Assembly (NCBI GenBank): GCA_030838245.1
Contig: JAUTXB010000107.1
Coordinates: forward strand, 1-8,916
DNA: 8,916 bases
Source of the DNA: Acidimicrobiaceae bacterium
Lineage (GTDB): Bacteria; Actinomycetota; Acidimicrobiia; Acidimicrobiales; RAAP-2
Direction of reading: 5' to 3'
The number at the start of each line of letters is the position of its first letter. The first letter of the stretch is position 1. Shown in pieces: positions 6,663 to 8,916 of this stretch. The position numbers and the translations under genes are program-made. Under the pieces are notes generated by a model. The model had not been told where the DNA came from. It worked only from the letters and a program-made list of their open reading frames with translations, and ran no database searches.

Positions 6663-6744
6663 CAACCTGGCGCCCGTTGGCCCGGCACGCCCGACGGCGC
6701 CGATCGGTCGCCCTTTCACTGCTCGACAAGCGTGATCGACCAGC

Positions 6745-7668
6745 TCAACGGGCCGACAGGCGGCGAAGGCCGGCCAGAGCGCCGCGCCCACAGATTCCCA
6801 CCGTCACCAGCGGTAACAACAGCCGCCTCCACCCTGACGTCGACCGCCAGGCGAACCGGAGGAGCGACCGATGGTGCTCGACGATCATCCGATAGGGGTG
6901 ATGGTCGGTGGAGACACCTTGGATGTGGAGCACCTCTGCCGTGGGCGTATAGATCGCCTTCCAGCCGGCGCGGGCCAGTCTCCAGCACAGGTCGGCGTCC
7001 TCGGCGTACATGAAGTACGCCTCGTCGAACCCGCCGACGGCCTCGAAGGCCGACCGGCGGACAAGGAAGCAGGCCCCGGACAACCAGTCGACCACCTGGG
7101 CCGAGCCGCCGGCCACGGCCACGTCGCTCCGTTGGTAGTTCCTGGTGAACCGGTTGTCGGGCACGAACAGCCCCAAGAGGGCATGACCAGCGGCGTCGAC
7201 GAGGGACGGAAATCGACGGGCCGACGGGTACCGGTCCCCGGCCGGCGTGCGGATCAACGGGCCCACCACCGCCACTTCGGGCTGTTCGTCGAGGGTGGCC
7301 ACCAGGGCGCCCATGGCGCCGGGATGGACGGACAAGTCGGAATTGCACACCAGGACCAGCTCGGCGGTGGTGGCCGCGACACCTCGGTTGGCGGCGGCAC
7401 CGTACCCGAGGTTCCGACCCGGGACGACCACCTCGACCGAGGGGAAGGCCCGGCGGCCCTGGTCCAGCGACCCGTCGGCGGAGCCGTTGTCGACGACGAC
7501 CACCTCGGCCGCCTCCTCGGATACCAGCGTTCGGAGGCACTCGGTCAGGGCCGAGCCCGACTCGAAGTTGACGACGACGGCGGCGACCCGGTCGGCGGCT
7601 CTCCGGTCGGCGGCTGGCGGGGCGGCTGGCGGGGCGGTGTCCTCGGCGCCCCCAGCCGACACGCTCAC
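6745..7668 (-). CDS. wbbL: WbbL-like rhamnosyltransferase, GT2 family
   Basis: A cytoplasmic-face GT2 glycosyltransferase of 307 residues. In mycobacteria WbbL moves L-rhamnose from dTDP-rhamnose to decaprenyl-diphosphate-GlcNAc, making the linker that joins arabinogalactan to peptidoglycan. Seen here are VVVNF (31-35), VVVDNGSADGS (57-67), GRNLGYGAAANRG (84-96), the metal-binding CNSDL (108-112, NSD in place of DxD) and the C-terminal WLSGACFLVRRSAFEAVGGF (195-214) followed by DEAYFMYAEDADLCWRLARAG with the catalytic-type acidic pair. The first 25 residues are Ala/Pro-rich and outside the domain. GTG 7668 overlaps the stop of the upstream GT2 by 4 bases (GTGA). A manB-like gene nearby, as in M. 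tuberculosis, supports WbbL over other GT2 rhamnosyltransferases, but the acceptor is inferred and other O-antigen-type linkages are possible. Confidence 0.85.
   Translation of the reverse strand: MSVSAGGAEDTAPPAAPPAADRRAADRVAAVVVNFESGSALTECLRTLVSEEAAEVVVVDNGSADGSLDQGRRAFPSVEVVVPGRNLGYGAAANRGVAATTAELVLVCNSDLSVHPGAMGALVATLDEQPEVAVVGPLIRTPAGDRYPSARRFPSLVDAAGHALLGLFVPDNRFTRNYQRSDVAVAGGSAQVVDWLSGACFLVRRSAFEAVGGFDEAYFMYAEDADLCWRLARAGWKAIYTPTAEVLHIQGVSTDHHPYRMIVEHHRSLLRFAWRSTSGWRRLLLPLVTVGICGRGALAGLRRLSAR
7609..7632 (-). repeat. Two tandem 12-bp units in the rhamnosyltransferase N-terminus
   Basis: GGCGGCTGGCGG (plus strand) occurs twice without a gap, followed by a partial third copy. It encodes PPAA twice (residues 13-20), ahead of the catalytic domain, and is a likely slippage product with little effect on function. 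Confidence 0.7.
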
Positions 7669-8429
7669 GGATCGAGCCGGGTGAATCGGAACTTGATCAG
7701 CGCTTTCAGCGCGCCGAATCCGTCCCGCCAGGTGATCTTCTTGCCCTCGGTGGCCTCACGGCCGGCATAGGAGATGGGCACCTCGTAGATCCTGAACCCT
7801 CGACGGAGCACCTTGGCCGTGATCTCGGGCTCGAAGTCGAACCGATCGGATTGCACGGTGATCCCTTCGATGGCCTGCCGGTCGAAGAGCTTGTAGCAGG
7901 TCTCCATGTCCGACAGGGTCGAGGAGTACAGCACGTTGGTCACCAGGGACAAGAAGCGGTTGCCGATCCAGTGGAGCGGCAGCATGTTCTTCCGCTCGCC
8001 GGTGAACCGGCTGCCATAGACGACTCGAGCCTTGCCCCGAAGGATCGGGTCCAAGAGGCGGGGCCAGTCCTCCGGGTCGTACTCGAGGTCAGCGTCTTGG
8101 ATGAGGATGAGATCGCCGCGGGCCACGGCCAGCCCGCTGCGGATGGCCGCTCCTTTGCCCCGGTTGACCGGGTGGGTGAGCACCCGGACCGTCGAGTCTT
8201 CCAGTGCGGCGAGCACCTTGTCCGTGCCGTCCGACGACCCGTCGTCCACGGCGATCACATCAACGGTGAGCGGGATGTCGACCGCCCGGATCCGTCGGAT
8301 GATCTCGGCCACCGTCGTCCGCTCGTTGAACACGGGGACGATGACGGTCAGTGTCCGGTACTCGCGGGCGGGAACCGGAGCATCGGGGGCTCCCTCCCCA
8401 CCGCCCATGCCATTCGTCGTGCTCATCAT
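7665..8429 (-). CDS. GT2 glycosyltransferase, polyprenol-phosphate mannose/glucose synthase-like
   Basis: Probably moves a single sugar from an NDP-sugar onto polyprenyl phosphate at the inner face of the membrane, making a donor for later envelope glycosylation. The 254-residue product is one DPM1/Ppm1-type GT2 domain: VPVFNE (31-36), VDDGSSDGT (61-69), HPVNRGKGAAIRSG (86-99), the metal-binding QDADLEYDPED (111-121), VYGSRF (137-142), DMETCYKLFDR (174-184) and FEPEITAKVLRRGFRIYEVP (199-218). There is no C-terminal pair of membrane helices, unlike GtrB or ArnC types. The start is the first ATG of a double ATG; TGATG gives a 1-base overlap with the stop of the upstream gene, and AAAGG lies 9 bases before it. 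Mannose would fit the GDP-mannose-type enzyme nearby, but glucose or another sugar is equally compatible with the motifs. Confidence 0.9.
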   Translation of the reverse strand: MMSTTNGMGGGEGAPDAPVPAREYRTLTVIVPVFNERTTVAEIIRRIRAVDIPLTVDVIAVDDGSSDGTDKVLAALEDSTVRVLTHPVNRGKGAAIRSGLAVARGDLILIQDADLEYDPEDWPRLLDPILRGKARVVYGSRFTGERKNMLPLHWIGNRFLSLVTNVLYSSTLSDMETCYKLFDRQAIEGITVQSDRFDFEPEITAKVLRRGFRIYEVPISYAGREATEGKKITWRDGFGALKALIKFRFTRLDP

Positions 8430-8916
8430 CAGCCGTGACCTTTCTGTCCGCCGACCCTGTCCTGAGGGCTGCCGGCGCTCGCCGAAGCACCCCCGCCGTC
8501 ATGGCCGGGGTCCGAGAAGTATGCCGCTGTCTGCATCAAACCATCTTCGAGCTTCACCACCGGACGCCAACCGAGCGCGCTGGTGGCCAGGGAGATGTCC
8601 GGCTTCCGGCGAGTCGGATCATCGACCGGCAGGGGCTCGTGGACGATCGGCGAGGTCGAGCCGGTGAGCTCGACGACCAACTGGGCCAGCTCCAACACGG
8701 TGTGCTCATCGGGATTCCCGATGTTCACCGGGCCGGTGAGGTCCGAGTCCAACAAGGCGAGCAGCCCGCCGATCTCGTCGTCGACGTAACACAGGCTCCT
8801 GGTCTGTTCGCCGTCTCCGTACACGGTCAGGGGATCACCGCGCAGGGCCTGCACGATGAAGTTCGACACCACCCGACCGTCGCGCGGCCGCAACCGGGGG
8901 CCGTAGGTGTTGAATA
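8429..8916 (-). CDS. UDP-glucuronate decarboxylase-like extended SDR, N-terminal part beyond window
   Basis: The C-terminal half of an NAD-dependent NDP-sugar enzyme, open to the right edge; 161 residues are visible of about 310-340. Reading in from the edge it shows FNTYGPR, then [28 protein letters not shown] with [34 protein letters not shown] and LGWRPVV. This series is characteristic of UDP-glucuronic acid decarboxylase (UDP-xylose synthase) and the closely related dTDP-glucose 4,6-dehydratase-like SDRs. The NAD-binding motif and YxxxK lie outside the window, so activity cannot be judged fully. After the domain there is an extra tail of about 28 residues rich in G, S, A and D (from PGHDGGG onward). 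The stop touches the next start by one base, so it is the first visible gene of the envelope sugar operon. Confidence 0.88.
   Translation of the reverse strand, partial: FNTYGPRLRPRDGRVVSNFIVQALRGDPLTVYGDGEQTRSLCYVDDEIGGLLALLDSDLTGPVNIGNPDEHTVLELAQLVVELTGSTSPIVHEPLPVDDPTRRKPDISLATSALGWRPVVKLEDGLMQTAAYFSDPGHDGGGASASAGSPQDRVGGQKGHG

Noticed and set aside
6648..6744. Gap after the rhamnosyltransferase checked for a terminator or small gene
   Set aside because: It holds only a CGGCGCCG palindrome and 4-5-pair stems, with no reading frame that has a ribosome site.

Overview
The window looks like a chromosomal segment of a high-GC Gram-positive bacterium (Actinomycetota). I lean towards Acidimicrobiia or a similar deep-branching actinobacterial lineage, but this rests on general look and not on a database search. 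The evidence is GC content of roughly two-thirds by eye, frequent GTG starts, genes of coenzyme F420 biosynthesis, and a WbbL-type rhamnosyltransferase near a mannose-1-phosphate guanylyltransferase-like gene. In Mycobacterium tuberculosis, fbiA-fbiB (Rv3261-Rv3262) lie close to manB (Rv3264c) and wbbL (Rv3265c). The same functions are found here, again with the F420 genes on one strand and the sugar genes on the other.

Layout: (i) 1-1590, plus strand: the 3' part of cofD (fbiA) overlaps a complete cofE by 8 bases. Together they build F420-0 and add its glutamate tail. This cofE lacks the C-terminal nitroreductase domain of mycobacterial FbiB. (ii) 1626-3597, minus strand: a small FKBP-type peptidyl-prolyl isomerase, convergent with cofE, and upstream of it a DEAD-box RNA helicase with a long basic disordered tail. 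(iii) 3750-6647, minus strand: a tightly packed set read in the order membrane-anchored protein with a Thr/Ala/Pro-rich tail, then NDP-sugar pyrophosphorylase, then NAD-dependent NDP-sugar epimerase. (iv) 6745-8916, minus strand: a second packed set read in the order NDP-sugar decarboxylase/epimerase (runs off the right edge), then a polyprenol-phosphate-sugar-synthase-like GT2, then a WbbL-like rhamnosyltransferase.

Sets iii and iv most likely form one cell-envelope glycan module. They make activated sugars (pyrophosphorylase, two extended SDRs), load a lipid carrier (GT2) and transfer rhamnose to a lipid-linked acceptor (WbbL). Overlaps of 1-8 bases at most junctions point to translational coupling. 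The only gaps in the minus-strand run are 97 bp (6648-6744), 152 bp (3598-3749) and 73 bp (2004-2076).

No stretch over 300 bases lacks a gene. I see no tRNA, rRNA, CRISPR array, insertion sequence, phage gene or attachment site. Most of the window is recognisable housekeeping and envelope biosynthesis. The least explained gene is the membrane protein at 5802-6647, and I see no clear new system.
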